The notes beneath the pieces were generated by a model. It worked only from the letters and a program-made list of their open reading frames with translations, was not told the origin of the DNA and searched no databases. The translations under genes were made by a program, and so were the position numbers. Positions 40,354-49,277 of a stretch of 64,000 nucleotides of DNA are shown piece after piece (within the stretch, counting starts at the first letter, position 1; each line of letters opens with the position of its first letter). This stretch comes from Stappia sp. WLB 29 (lineage in GTDB: Bacteria; Pseudomonadota; Alphaproteobacteria; Rhizobiales; Stappiaceae): positions 20,043-84,042 of the forward strand of contig NZ_JALBGD010000015.1 in NCBI RefSeq assembly GCF_023507705.1, read 5' to 3'.

Positions 40354-43300
40354 TTAACCGGCATCGCCGGCGGCGGCCGGATCGGCGGCTTGCGGCGTCG
40401 GGGCAGCCTCTCCGGTACGGGCGGCCGTCCGCTGCGCGTCGCCCTCGTCGGGTGCCTGCGACATCGGCAGGTCCGACGGCAAAATCGGCGCAGCATCGGG
40501 CGACGGCTGCAGGTACTTGCGACGGTACTCGGCGAGGAAGATGTCGAGCGAGTCGACACTTTGCAAATTGTCGAGTACGGACATGAACTCCACCCCGCGG
40601 TCGGCAACGGGCCGGGTGACGATGTCGAAGGCCGCTGTATCCGGGCTGTCGCTCATCTTGTCCGTGAACTTGGCCTTCAGCCGCGACAGGCTGAAATCAT
40701 CGTCGGCCAGCGAATAGCCGATGGCTGCCCGCAGGATATCGGTACGCTCCTGGTCGGCCAGCGCGACCGAGTCCGACCACCGGCCGCCGACCAGGCCCTC
40801 CAGCAGCTCGCCCGCCTCGCGCCAGCTCTGTGCGGCCCACAGCGTATCCGCCTTCAACCGGTCGACATCCTCGCCGCGCATGTTGCGCACGATCTCAAGC
40901 GCCAGATCCGGGCGGCCGCTCTCCGTTAGGGCGCGCGCCTCCACCATGTTGCGCTGGCGCTCCAGTTCGCGCGGGAGCTTGGCCTGGCGGGTCCGGTTGA
41001 GAACGCGCAAGGCCTCTTCCGGCTTGCGATCCATTAGGTAGACGACACCGAGATCGGCGGCGATCTGCGCGCGCGCGGCGCCCTTCAGCCGGTGATCGAC
41101 CTGATGGCGCAAGAGTTCGGAGGCCTGCGCCAGAAGGTCCATGTCGATGAGCCGGCCGGCGAGACGGCGCACCATCTCGTCCCCGCGGCGGCCCACCGGC
41201 GTCATCTCGCGGAAATCGTAAAAGAGCGCCAGGGCCTTGACCGGATCCATCCGGTCCGCCTCACCATTGAGGAACAGGTTGGTGAAGACCGCGCCCATTT
41301 CGTCCTGCAGCAGACGCGTCGTCTCCGCATCGGCATTTGCCTGGAGCGCCGCTTGCATCGCCTCGAAGGCGCTGCGGTAGTTCCCGCTCTGGACTTCCAG
41401 CTGCGCCAGGAAGCGCAGGGTCTTCAACTCGGTCTCGTCGCCGCGCCAGGAGGCGGCAAGGCCGGCGAGCTCGTCGATCGCCTCCTCGGTGGAAAGCTCT
41501 CCGTCGCGGTGGCGGACGCGCAGCGCCCGATATGCCGCTTCCGCAGCCAGGGCCCGGTCCGGCGAGCGCTGCACCAGGTCGAAAGCCGTCAGCGCCTCGC
41601 GCGAACGGCCGGAAGCATCGGCGATCTGACCGCGGATGATGTCGTAGCGCGCCGCCTGATGCGCGGAAGCAAGGCTCGGGTCGATCTCGGAAAGAATGGC
41701 AGCCGCATGGCCGTAATCGCTCACCTCGACCATCGCCTCGGCAGCGGCAAGGTGAAAATCGATCTGCACGCTCACCGGATAGTTGCCGACCACCGCCTGG
41801 CCGCGCGACAGGTTGTCCCGTGTCGTCGTCCAGTCCCGCCGGCCGGCCGCCGCAATCGTACGCCAGACGGAGGCATCGGCATTGTTGAGCAGTTCCGGCC
41901 GGCCGAGATACTCGAGCGCCTCCCGCGGCCGCGATGCCAGCGTTTGCGCCGCCCCCATCAGCAGATTGTAGCCCGGATCGCGGACAAGCGCGGGGTCGTC
42001 TCCCGCGGCCAGTTGCATCAGCCCCAGCGCCTCGTGCGCAAAACCATGCGCCAGGTAGAAACGTGACATCTCCATGCGCGGCACCCGCCGTTCCTCCTCC
42101 GGCGTGTTGGCGATCGCATATTCCATCTTCTTGATTTTATCGAGGAAATCCTCGGTGCTGCTGCTCATCAGGTTGCCGAGGTCGACGTGACCGGGCGCAA
42201 CCGGATCGACCACCGGCGGCAGGATTTTCGATCCCTTGGTGAGGTTGCCATTGGAGATGGCAAGTCCGCGCGGCCGCTCCAGAATCACCGCATCGCCGTT
42301 CAGCTTGACCTCGAGATCGTCCGCCTTGCTCAGCACGGCGACGCCATGCGCCGACATCAGAGCGTCGAACTCGGCAAAACTCTGCGGCTTGAGCACGCCC
42401 CGTGCAGGCGCAAAGCCGGTCACCACCGTCACTTTGTCGCCGGCAAAGGGATCGACGACCTCACGGACCGCCGCCGGCGCCTTGAAGGGGATGGTGATGA
42501 TCGTACGGCCGTCACCCCGCACGGTACGCTCCAGGGCGAGCGGGCGGGACGGTTCGAGGATCATCTCGCCGATGGTCATAACCCAGGCACTGCCGTCGAT
42601 GCCGACAGAGGCAAGCGCATCACGCATCAGGTCGATACGGATCACCTGCCAATCCGCATTGGCCGTCACCTCCACCGCCTCGACCCGGTCGGCAAGCACC
42701 GACCGCATGCCGCGAATGTCAACCGGATCCGCCGTGTCGAAGACGAGGTAAAGGCTGCGGTAACGCCGAAAGACCGACGAGGCGACAGGCTCGGAGAAGG
42801 GAAACACGACCCGCACCGTATCGCCGATGCGACGTGCCTCGGCGACGACGAACCGGCGCGCCTCGTCGTCATAGCCGGCCGGCGGCATTTCGGGCGAGGA
42901 GGCGACCTCGGCAGAACCGGAAATCTCATGCCCCGCAACGCCGCTGAGGTCGATTTCCGACGGCAGGACGTCTTCGGCCGCAGGAGCGGGGGGACTCGAG
43001 GCGGCAACGGTTTCCGGCGCGGGAGCTGCAACGGGCTGCTCCGGTTGGCTCTCGGCGGACGGGGCCGCCTTGGCGGCTTCGGAGATCTCAATCATCTCGG
43101 CGGCAGGTGCGGCTTCCGCAGAAGGCTCCGCGGCAGGGGTCGCCGCCTCAGCCGTGTCAGCCTCCTGCGCTCGCGGTTTTTCTCTCGGGAGCGGCAATGC
43201 CGACGCGGCCTCTTGCGCGGGAGCCGGTGCTTGCCCGGCGCTTTCGGGCGATGCGGCAGCCTCGGCCGGGTTCGGCGTGGGCGCAACGCCTTCCGGAGTT

Positions 43301-44319
43301 CCCGCAGGTGCGTGACCATCGGCCGTGCGCTGTTCGGCGGCGGCCTGCTGCGGCGCCTCTGCCGTCCCACCGGCGAAGACAACGGAAGTGGCATTGGCCG
43401 GGATCTGCTCGCCCGACTCCACCGCGTCGTCGATCGCCGCATTGACGGGATCTTGCGCCATGCTGCGCGGGGTCACGTCGAGAATGTAGAAATTGTCCTC
43501 GCGGAAGGAGCGGATGTCGACATCCGGCTGGACCCGCAACAGGAACTTCAGCCGTCCCTCGTCGATGAAGGACGTGGCATCCACCACGCCCGGCGGCAGG
43601 TGCGAGCGCAATTCCGACAAGTCGAGCGGGACATCGTAGTTGAAGGTAACCTTGATCATGTCGCCTTCGCGCACGAAGGCGGAATCGAAATTCAGGTTCC
43701 ACTCGAAGGCAAGGCGCGTGAAGGTCGGATGCGTACCGATGGACAACTCCACCTTCGGCTCGTCCTGCCCCTTCAGCCGCGCCTGCTCCAGCGCACGCGC
43801 GCGGCGAATCGCCTCTTCGGCCCGCCGGGCCAGTTCCTGCACCACATCGTCAGGCAGGCCGGGCGGCATGCCCTGCCATGTCGGCGGCAGCAGGTCGATG
43901 AACAGCTTCTCGCCCGCCTCCATGGTATTCACGCGGAAGTCGCCCATCAGCGCGAAGCGCAAGGCCGAGCCATCAGGGTCTCGCCGAGCGATGGAGATGA
44001 AGTTCGGCATGTCGATGGGAACGCTGTCGACATTGGCCCTCACTTCGTCGCGAAAGCGGATGCGCAGCACGCCGTTGGAGGCGAGCGCGTCGTATTCGGG
44101 AAGCAGGGTCCGGTCTTTGAAGGTCAGAACCAGACGGCCATAGCCGTCCTGCTGCGAAGCGCGCAGGTCCGCCAGAAGGGGTTCCGCACGGGCGCCCGAA
44201 ACGAGGCCGAAAACGGGAGCAAACACTGTTGCAAGCAGAAGCACAAACGCAGAAAACGCCGCCGCGAGGTGCACGACGACGGTTCGTAGCTTGTCTCTTT
44301 TCGAGCCGTCCTGCCTCAC
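40354..44319 (-). CDS. Very large periplasmic TPR-rich protein of the motility locus
   Basis: The protein has 1321 residues. The GTG at 44319 is chosen because AGGGGAG lies 4 bases upstream and a standard leader follows (DKLRTVVVHLAAAFSAFVLLLATVFAPVFG, cleavage near GARA). Residues 35-300 are beta-rich AMIN-like modules (YGRLVLTFKDRTLLPEYDA; FTRLAFEWNLNFDSAFVREG). A Pro/Ala-rich linker occupies about 330-480, and about 640-1200 contain helical repeats of TPR type (ALEYLGRPELL, AAEAAYRALRVRHRDGEL). It lies 124 bp after a MotE-like gene. It may stabilise the motor or hook in the periplasm; this is inferred from position. Confidence 0.8.
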   Translation of the reverse strand: MRQDGSKRDKLRTVVVHLAAAFSAFVLLLATVFAPVFGLVSGARAEPLLADLRASQQDGYGRLVLTFKDRTLLPEYDALASNGVLRIRFRDEVRANVDSVPIDMPNFISIARRDPDGSALRFALMGDFRVNTMEAGEKLFIDLLPPTWQGMPPGLPDDVVQELARRAEEAIRRARALEQARLKGQDEPKVELSIGTHPTFTRLAFEWNLNFDSAFVREGDMIKVTFNYDVPLDLSELRSHLPPGVVDATSFIDEGRLKFLLRVQPDVDIRSFREDNFYILDVTPRSMAQDPVNAAIDDAVESGEQIPANATSVVFAGGTAEAPQQAAAEQRTADGHAPAGTPEGVAPTPNPAEAAASPESAGQAPAPAQEAASALPLPREKPRAQEADTAEAATPAAEPSAEAAPAAEMIEISEAAKAAPSAESQPEQPVAAPAPETVAASSPPAPAAEDVLPSEIDLSGVAGHEISGSAEVASSPEMPPAGYDDEARRFVVAEARRIGDTVRVVFPFSEPVASSVFRRYRSLYLVFDTADPVDIRGMRSVLADRVEAVEVTANADWQVIRIDLMRDALASVGIDGSAWVMTIGEMILEPSRPLALERTVRGDGRTIITIPFKAPAAVREVVDPFAGDKVTVVTGFAPARGVLKPQSFAEFDALMSAHGVAVLSKADDLEVKLNGDAVILERPRGLAISNGNLTKGSKILPPVVDPVAPGHVDLGNLMSSSTEDFLDKIKKMEYAIANTPEEERRVPRMEMSRFYLAHGFAHEALGLMQLAAGDDPALVRDPGYNLLMGAAQTLASRPREALEYLGRPELLNNADASVWRTIAAAGRRDWTTTRDNLSRGQAVVGNYPVSVQIDFHLAAAEAMVEVSDYGHAAAILSEIDPSLASAHQAARYDIIRGQIADASGRSREALTAFDLVQRSPDRALAAEAAYRALRVRHRDGELSTEEAIDELAGLAASWRGDETELKTLRFLAQLEVQSGNYRSAFEAMQAALQANADAETTRLLQDEMGAVFTNLFLNGEADRMDPVKALALFYDFREMTPVGRRGDEMVRRLAGRLIDMDLLAQASELLRHQVDHRLKGAARAQIAADLGVVYLMDRKPEEALRVLNRTRQAKLPRELERQRNMVEARALTESGRPDLALEIVRNMRGEDVDRLKADTLWAAQSWREAGELLEGLVGGRWSDSVALADQERTDILRAAIGYSLADDDFSLSRLKAKFTDKMSDSPDTAAFDIVTRPVADRGVEFMSVLDNLQSVDSLDIFLAEYRRKYLQPSPDAAPILPSDLPMSQAPDEGDAQRTAARTGEAAPTPQAADPAAAGDAG

Positions 44320-44443
44320 AGGGCTCCCCTGAACCTTTCGACCGAGCAGCCAGTCTAGCGGTCGCGGCTTAACGCTGCGTTTAACGGATGTCCCGGATTC
44401 CCGGGCATTCCGGTCAGGGAGCAGCTCCCCGGCGGAGCTTTCA

Positions 44444-45184
44444 TCAATTGCCCATGATCTTCGGTAGGTCCGGAGCGACAACCGGAACGGCTTCCTCCTC
44501 CGGCTTGCGCCCGGTGACGAGAGCCACCGTCAACCGCTCGCTTGCCTCCGGCATCATCCGCCCCATGATGTCGGCCATCTTGCGCGGCTTCATCTGCTTG
44601 GCGACCCGCACGAGAATGTCGAGATCGAGACGGTCGAAGATCCGTGCAGCGTCCTTCGCTTTCATCGATTCGTACATGAGCACCAGATCCTTAAGCCCGT
44701 CCTCGCGCTTCTTCTCCTGCTCCTGGTTGAGCATGCGGATGCGCTCCTCGATGGCCGCGATCTCGTCGGCCTTCTGCTTCAGGCGCTCTTCGGTATCCTT
44801 CATCAACTGCTGGCGCAGTTCGAACTGCTTCTCGCGATTGTCCAGCTCGCGCCGGCGCTCGCTGAGAGATTCGAGCACCTTGCGCTCGGCGATCGAGCCG
44901 CCGAGTTCCAGCCCGCCCGGCGCAGCAGGCGCATCGCCGCCCATTCCGCCCGGCAGCGGAGGAACGGCGGCCGCCGTATCAGCTGCCGGCGTCTGGACCT
45001 GCGCCTGGGCGCCGGAAGCTGCATCGGTGGGAGCGGCCGCCGTGTCGGCCGCTTGCTGCGCCATCGCCACGCTCACGCCGGCGGTGACGGAGGTTCCGCC
45101 ATCGACTGCGAGCCCAAGCAGCTTCAGCACCAGAAGCGCGCTGGCTGCAAGGACGAGAACGGGGATCAGGCGCAGATTTGTCAC
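44444..45184 (-). CDS. MotE-like periplasmic motility chaperone
   Basis: The protein has 246 residues. It has a signal sequence (residues 1-42), a Pro/Ala linker, a coiled coil at about 95-155 (RRELDNREKQFELRQQLMKDTEER) and a C-terminal MgtE-N-like domain (AKDAARIFDRLDLDILVRVAKQMKPRKMADIMG). This is the layout of MotE, which in rhizobia assists periplasmic MotC. The GTG at 45184 overlaps the upstream stop (GTGA). It is part of the leftward fliL-fliM operon. Confidence 0.82.
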   Translation of the reverse strand: MTNLRLIPVLVLAASALLVLKLLGLAVDGGTSVTAGVSVAMAQQAADTAAAPTDAASGAQAQVQTPAADTAAAVPPLPGGMGGDAPAAPGGLELGGSIAERKVLESLSERRRELDNREKQFELRQQLMKDTEERLKQKADEIAAIEERIRMLNQEQEKKREDGLKDLVLMYESMKAKDAARIFDRLDLDILVRVAKQMKPRKMADIMGRMMPEASERLTVALVTGRKPEEEAVPVVAPDLPKIMGN

Positions 45185-45681
45185 GCGGCCTGCTCCGCGG
45201 CACGCTTGCGGAACAGCTCCAGGCGGGCGGTCGCTTCCATGGCGGCCGAACGGATATCGCTGGCGCGCATGGCGGCAGGACGGGCGGGCGCCGGCTCGGC
45301 AATCGGAGCGGCCGCGACGGGCGCAGGAGCCGCCGCATTCTGCTGCACGGTGCGGGCCGCCTCCGTGATCTGGGTGATACGCTCGAGCACGGTATTGCCG
45401 CGCGAGACATGGGCCGCGAGTTCCTGCGACAGCCGCTCGGCATCGACGAGACGCTGGCCGAGGGTGCGGTCGGCCTCGCCTGCCGTCGCCTTGAGGCCCA
45501 GGATGGCACGCTCGGCGATTTCCGAGGCGGTGATCAGCTCGGAGATCGTGGCGCGCAGCGCCTCCTCGTCGGCACGAAGACGCTTCAGCCGCTTGTTGAG
45601 CACGACGCAATATCCGATCGTCACCACCAGCAGCAGCGCGACGAGGCTCTCGATCAACAGTCCGACAGGGAGCGTGCTCAT
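45181..45681 (-). CDS. Small membrane-anchored motility protein (DUF6468-like)
   Basis: The protein has 166 residues. One membrane helix at about 8-26 (LLIESLVALLLVVTIGYCVVL) is followed by a helical cytoplasmic or periplasmic rod and an Ala/Pro-rich end. Proteins of this type sit between fliM and motE in many alphaproteobacteria (DUF6468), and no function is known. ATG 45681 overlaps the fliM stop (ATGA). Confidence 0.75.
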   Translation of the reverse strand: MSTLPVGLLIESLVALLLVVTIGYCVVLNKRLKRLRADEEALRATISELITASEIAERAILGLKATAGEADRTLGQRLVDAERLSQELAAHVSRGNTVLERITQITEAARTVQQNAAAPAPVAAAPIAEPAPARPAAMRASDIRSAAMEATARLELFRKRAAEQAA

Positions 45682-46901
45682 GTTGGGTCCATTTCCTTCT
45701 GCATGGCCCGCTCGAAAGCGGCCAAGGTCATCTTGGGCTTCTGCAGCCCGCGCTCGACGCGGATCGCGATCGAATCCTCGTCCTTGCCCATCGTCCCCTG
45801 GGTCAGCGGAATGCCGCCGCACTTGATCGACACGGGATCGCTCGGGGAAATATCGAAAAGCAACGTCTCGCCCACCTTAAGGTCGAGCACCCGCCCGAGC
45901 GGGATGTGCGTCTCGTAGAGGACGGCGTCGACATCCACCTCCGCCGCATATATCTCGGTGGCCAGGTGGCCTTCCCAGATCGGATCGCGGCCGAACTTCT
46001 CGCCCATGAACATCTGCAGGAGCAGATCGCGGATCGGCTCCAGGGTCGCATAGGGCATCATGATTTCGATCTTGCCGCCCCGGTCCTCCATGTCGATGCG
46101 CAGTTCGACAAGGATGGCCGCATTGGCCGGGCGCGAGATCGCGGCGAAGCGCGGATTGGTCTCCAAGCGCTCGAGGTTGAAATGGACGGGCGAGAGCGGC
46201 GAGAAGGCCTGCTCCATGTCGTGCATGATGATCTCGATCATCCGCCGCACGAGATTGCTTTCGATGGTCGTGTAGGGACGTCCCTCTACGCGCACGGCCG
46301 ACATGCCACGCCCGCCGCCGAGCAGCACGTCGATGATCGAGTAGATCAGGCTCGATTCGACGGTACACAGGCCGAAGCCGTCCCATTCCTCGGCCTTGAA
46401 CACACCGAGGATGGCCGGCAGCGGGATCGAGTTCAGGTAGTCGCCGAAACGGACCGAGGAAATGCTGTCGAGCGATACCTCGACATTGTCGGACGTGAAG
46501 TTGCGCAGCGACGTGGTCGTCAGCCGAACCAGGCGATCGAAGACGATCTCGAGCATCGGCAGACGCTCGTAGGAGACCATCGCCGAGTTGATGAGCGCGC
46601 GGATGCCGCTCTGGTCGGCCGCGATCGTGTCCTCGATGTTGAAACCGAGGAGGTTGTCGATCTCCTCCTGGTTGAGGATACGGTCGGCTCCGCGCGTGGC
46701 GCTTTCCAGCTCCGGCTCGCTGTCGTCGATCATCGCCGCCCATTGGGCCGCCATGTCGTCGCCGCCGGCGACGCCCTGCTCTTCGAGCGCAGCCCCCCAG
46801 GCAGCGGCAAGGTCCTCGTCGTCGCCGTCGCCGTCCATCTGTTCGGCCAGGGCTTCGCCCCATGCCTCGTCGAGATTGCCGAGATCGTCGTCGTCAGCCA
46901 T
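45678..46901 (-). CDS. fliM: Flagellar motor switch protein FliM
   Basis: The protein has 407 residues. After an acidic N-terminal segment of about 70 residues that is longer than the E. coli CheY-binding peptide comes LNQEEIDNLLGF, then the FliM middle domain (VSYERLPMLEIVFDRLVRLTTTSLR; GGGRGMSAVRVEGRPYTTIE) and the C-terminal SpoA domain (LDLKVGETLLFDISPSDPVSIKCGG). It sets rotation direction in the C ring. It follows fliL by 8 bp. Confidence 0.97.
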   Translation of the reverse strand: MADDDDLGNLDEAWGEALAEQMDGDGDDEDLAAAWGAALEEQGVAGGDDMAAQWAAMIDDSEPELESATRGADRILNQEEIDNLLGFNIEDTIAADQSGIRALINSAMVSYERLPMLEIVFDRLVRLTTTSLRNFTSDNVEVSLDSISSVRFGDYLNSIPLPAILGVFKAEEWDGFGLCTVESSLIYSIIDVLLGGGRGMSAVRVEGRPYTTIESNLVRRMIEIIMHDMEQAFSPLSPVHFNLERLETNPRFAAISRPANAAILVELRIDMEDRGGKIEIMMPYATLEPIRDLLLQMFMGEKFGRDPIWEGHLATEIYAAEVDVDAVLYETHIPLGRVLDLKVGETLLFDISPSDPVSIKCGGIPLTQGTMGKDEDSIAIRVERGLQKPKMTLAAFERAMQKEMDPT

Positions 46902-46909
46902 TGGTGACC

Positions 46910-47416
46910 TTACTGGACCAGAATTTCCTTGAAGAGCACGCCCTCAATGCGAGCCGGATAAACCGCCGTATTGATGCGTCGCAGCAACTCTTCCTTGAGT
47001 CGGAACAAACCGGAAGACCCTTCAAGATCCGCCGGGCGGAGCTCGCGCAGATAGACCTGGAAGGCATCGAGAATACGCGGCAGGTAAGGCTCGATCTTCT
47101 GCACCATATCCCGGTCGGAAACCTCCAGCGAAATACGAACGCGCAGGTAGGTCGCACGCCCCTCGCTCGACAGGTTCACCGTCATTTCCGGCAGGTCGAA
47201 GAACACCGCAGGGCGCTGCTCGACCGCAGCGTCGGGCGCCGCAGCGCCATCGGGCGCCGCCGACTCGCCCCCGCCCGTGAAAAAGTAATAGCCGCCGACT
47301 CCGGCCGTGGCCAACAGGACCAGACCCGCGACCCCGAAGATCAGCAGCTTCTTTTTCGACCGACCGGCTCCCTCTTCCGGGGCGCCGGCTTCGGCTGCAT
47401 CCGCATCCGCCGTCAT
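46910..47416 (-). CDS. fliL: Flagellar basal body-associated protein FliL
   Basis: The protein has 168 residues. One membrane helix (LLIFGVAGLVLLATAGVGGYYF, about 26-47) and a periplasmic domain ending in LFKEILVQ, typical of FliL. It supports stator function. It is first in the leftward fliL-fliM-(DUF6468-like)-motE-TPR operon and has a CtrA-like site upstream. Confidence 0.94.
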   Translation of the reverse strand: MTADADAAEAGAPEEGAGRSKKKLLIFGVAGLVLLATAGVGGYYFFTGGGESAAPDGAAAPDAAVEQRPAVFFDLPEMTVNLSSEGRATYLRVRISLEVSDRDMVQKIEPYLPRILDAFQVYLRELRPADLEGSSGLFRLKEELLRRINTAVYPARIEGVLFKEILVQ

Positions 47417-47479
47417 GGTGGCTTGACCTCTCTGCGCTGCCCCTCCCGCGCGTATGATTAATTTCTAAAGCCACAATGG

Positions 47480-47494
47480 TTAACGAGAGGTTAC
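47480..47494 (-). promoter_or_regulatory. CtrA-type site upstream of fliL
   Basis: TTAACGAGAGGTTAC is TTAA-N7-TTAC, one base from consensus, 63 bp before fliL. fliL is a CtrA target in Caulobacter. Confidence 0.65.
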
Positions 47495-47519
47495 CGAACC
47501 GTTAACGCCTCGCAAAATG

Positions 47520-47534
47520 CGGCAAATTTTGCCG
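47520..47534. promoter_or_regulatory. Candidate FlbD (ftr-like) palindrome between fliL and flgF
   Basis: CGGCA, AATTT, TGCCG is a perfect inverted repeat with the five-base spacer. It lies about 85 bp upstream of the sigma-54 promoter of flgF, a suitable distance for an enhancer. Confidence 0.6.
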
Positions 47535-47618
47535 AGCGGTAACTGTTGGTAGGGAGAAACCTGCCGCCCCACCCTTCCGATCAACCAAAAACATAAGCAA
47601 AATCAACGTTCCGCCAAC

Positions 47619-47634
47619 TGGCACGCTCCCTGCA
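47619..47634 (+). promoter_or_regulatory. Sigma-54 promoter of flgF
   Basis: TGGCACGCTCCCTGCA matches TGGCACG-N4-TTGCW with one mismatch and correct spacing between GG and GC. It lies 67 bp before the flgF start. Confidence 0.8.
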
Positions 47635-47701
47635 ACAGGGTTAACGAGCATCCGCTCTGGGGAGGGTGGATGTTCGCTGGGGAGCACAGGAACGGTACGT
47701 T

Positions 47702-48439
47702 ATGGAGAATTCACTGCTCATCGGGCTGTCGCGCCAGACGGCCTTGCGCAACCAGTTGAGCGTGGTGGCCAACAACCTGGCCAACATGAACACGACGGGC
47801 TTCAAGTCCCAGCGTCTGCTCTTCGAGGAATACCTGATGCCGGTGGCCGAGGCCTCGTCCTTCGAGCGCCCCGACCAGAAGTATTCCTACGTCCTCGATT
47901 ACAGCGCCTCCTCGGACTTCGAGGCCGGTGCGATCTCGCTGACGCAGAACACCTTCGATGTCGCTATCGAGGGCGAAGGCTTCTTCGTCGTCGGCGACCC
48001 CGAGGGCGAGCGCTACACTCGGAACGGCGCCTTTCACCTCGACGCGACAGGCCAGTTGGTGACGGCCGACGGGCGCCCGGTCATGGGTGACGGCGGTCCT
48101 CTCGTCTTCACCGCAGACGATGGCGACGTGACCATCGCCGAGGACGGAACCGTCTCCACCGAGCTCGGCGTCAAGGGCCGCCTGCGCATCGTCCGCTTCG
48201 ATGACCCGCAGACGCTGGAGCGTGTCGGCGACAACCTGTTCGCGGGCGAGGCGCCGTTGGCGGCCGAGCGCGTGCGTGTCCAGCAGGGCGCCATAGAGAG
48301 GTCGAACGTCTCCGGTGTCGTCGAAATGACCCGGATGATCGAAGTCACCCGCAACTACACGACCGTGTCGAAGATGTTGTCTGACGGCGACGAATTGCTG
48401 CGCAAAGCAATCGAACGCCTCGGCTCCGTCCAGGCCTGA
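47702..48439 (+). CDS. flgF: Flagellar rod protein FlgF
   Basis: The protein has 245 residues. N-terminal MENSLLIGLSRQTALRNQLS and VVANNLANMNTTGFKSQRL are typical, and the C-terminus (GVVEMTRMIEVTRNYTTVSKML) is the rod/hook helix. The ATG at 47702 is chosen over an in-frame start 36 bp earlier that has no conserved sequence. It is first in flgF-flgG-flgA-flgH. Confidence 0.96.
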   Translation: MENSLLIGLSRQTALRNQLSVVANNLANMNTTGFKSQRLLFEEYLMPVAEASSFERPDQKYSYVLDYSASSDFEAGAISLTQNTFDVAIEGEGFFVVGDPEGERYTRNGAFHLDATGQLVTADGRPVMGDGGPLVFTADDGDVTIAEDGTVSTELGVKGRLRIVRFDDPQTLERVGDNLFAGEAPLAAERVRVQQGAIERSNVSGVVEMTRMIEVTRNYTTVSKMLSDGDELLRKAIERLGSVQA

Positions 48440-48465
48440 GCGAAGCGGAAGAAGGAACACTCGTC

Positions 48466-49248
48466 ATGAAGGCACTTCATATCGCCGCCACCGGCATGCG
48501 CGCCCAGGAGCTCAACGTCGAGGTCATCTCGAACAACGTCGCCAACATGCGCACCACCGGCTACAAGCGCCAGCGCGCCGACTTCCAGGATCTGCTCTAC
48601 CAGAACCTGCGCCGCATGGGCACGAACTCCTCCGCAAACGGCACGATCGTGCCGACCGGCGTGCAGGTCGGCTCGGGCGTCAAGACGGCCTCCACCGCCC
48701 GCATCATGAGCCAGGGCAACCTGGCCCCGACCAACAAGGAACTGGATGTCGCGATCCGCGGCGAAGGCTTCTTCCAGATCCAGATGCCGGACGGCGGCAC
48801 CGCCTACACCCGCGACGGATCCTTCGAGCGCGACCCCAACGGCCAGCTCGTCACCATCGACGGCTATTCCGTACTGCCGGGCATCGTCATTCCCGAGGAC
48901 GCCCGCGACATCACCATCTCGAACGACGGCCAGGTGCAGGTACTGGACGCCAACAATGCCGTGCAGGTGCTCGGCCAGATCCAGATTGCCCGCTTCATCA
49001 ACAAGTCGGGCCTGGAAGCTATCGGCGACAACCTGTTCTTGGAAACGGAATCCAGCGGTGCGGCCATCGTCGGCAACCCCGGCGAGACCAGCTTCGGCGA
49101 CCTGATGCAGAAGCATCTCGAAATGGCAAACGTGGAAGCGGTCAGCGAGATCTCCGATCTCATCGCCGCCCAGCGCGCCTACGAGATGAACTCACGCATC
49201 ATCAAGGCAGCCGACGAGATGTCCGCCACCACCTCGAACCTGCGCTGA
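48466..49248 (+). CDS. flgG: Flagellar distal rod protein FlgG
   Basis: The protein has 260 residues, typical length. MKALHIAATGMRAQELNVEVISNN and the terminal MTRMI-like helix (ISDLIAAQRAYEMNSRIIKAADEM) are diagnostic. It forms the distal rod that passes through the outer rings. It follows flgF by 26 bp. Confidence 0.98.
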   Translation: MKALHIAATGMRAQELNVEVISNNVANMRTTGYKRQRADFQDLLYQNLRRMGTNSSANGTIVPTGVQVGSGVKTASTARIMSQGNLAPTNKELDVAIRGEGFFQIQMPDGGTAYTRDGSFERDPNGQLVTIDGYSVLPGIVIPEDARDITISNDGQVQVLDANNAVQVLGQIQIARFINKSGLEAIGDNLFLETESSGAAIVGNPGETSFGDLMQKHLEMANVEAVSEISDLIAAQRAYEMNSRIIKAADEMSATTSNLR

Positions 49249-49277
49249 CGCGCCGGCTGACCAGAAGGATATCCGCG

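Noticed and set aside
42187..44289. 700-residue open frame antisense to the giant TPR gene
   Set aside because: Composition is Arg/Gly/His-rich with no recognisable domain. The opposite strand has a signal peptide and repeats.
44369..44384. TTAA-N8-TTAA upstream of the TPR gene as a CtrA box
   Set aside because: Spacing is eight rather than seven bases, and it lies inside an operon.
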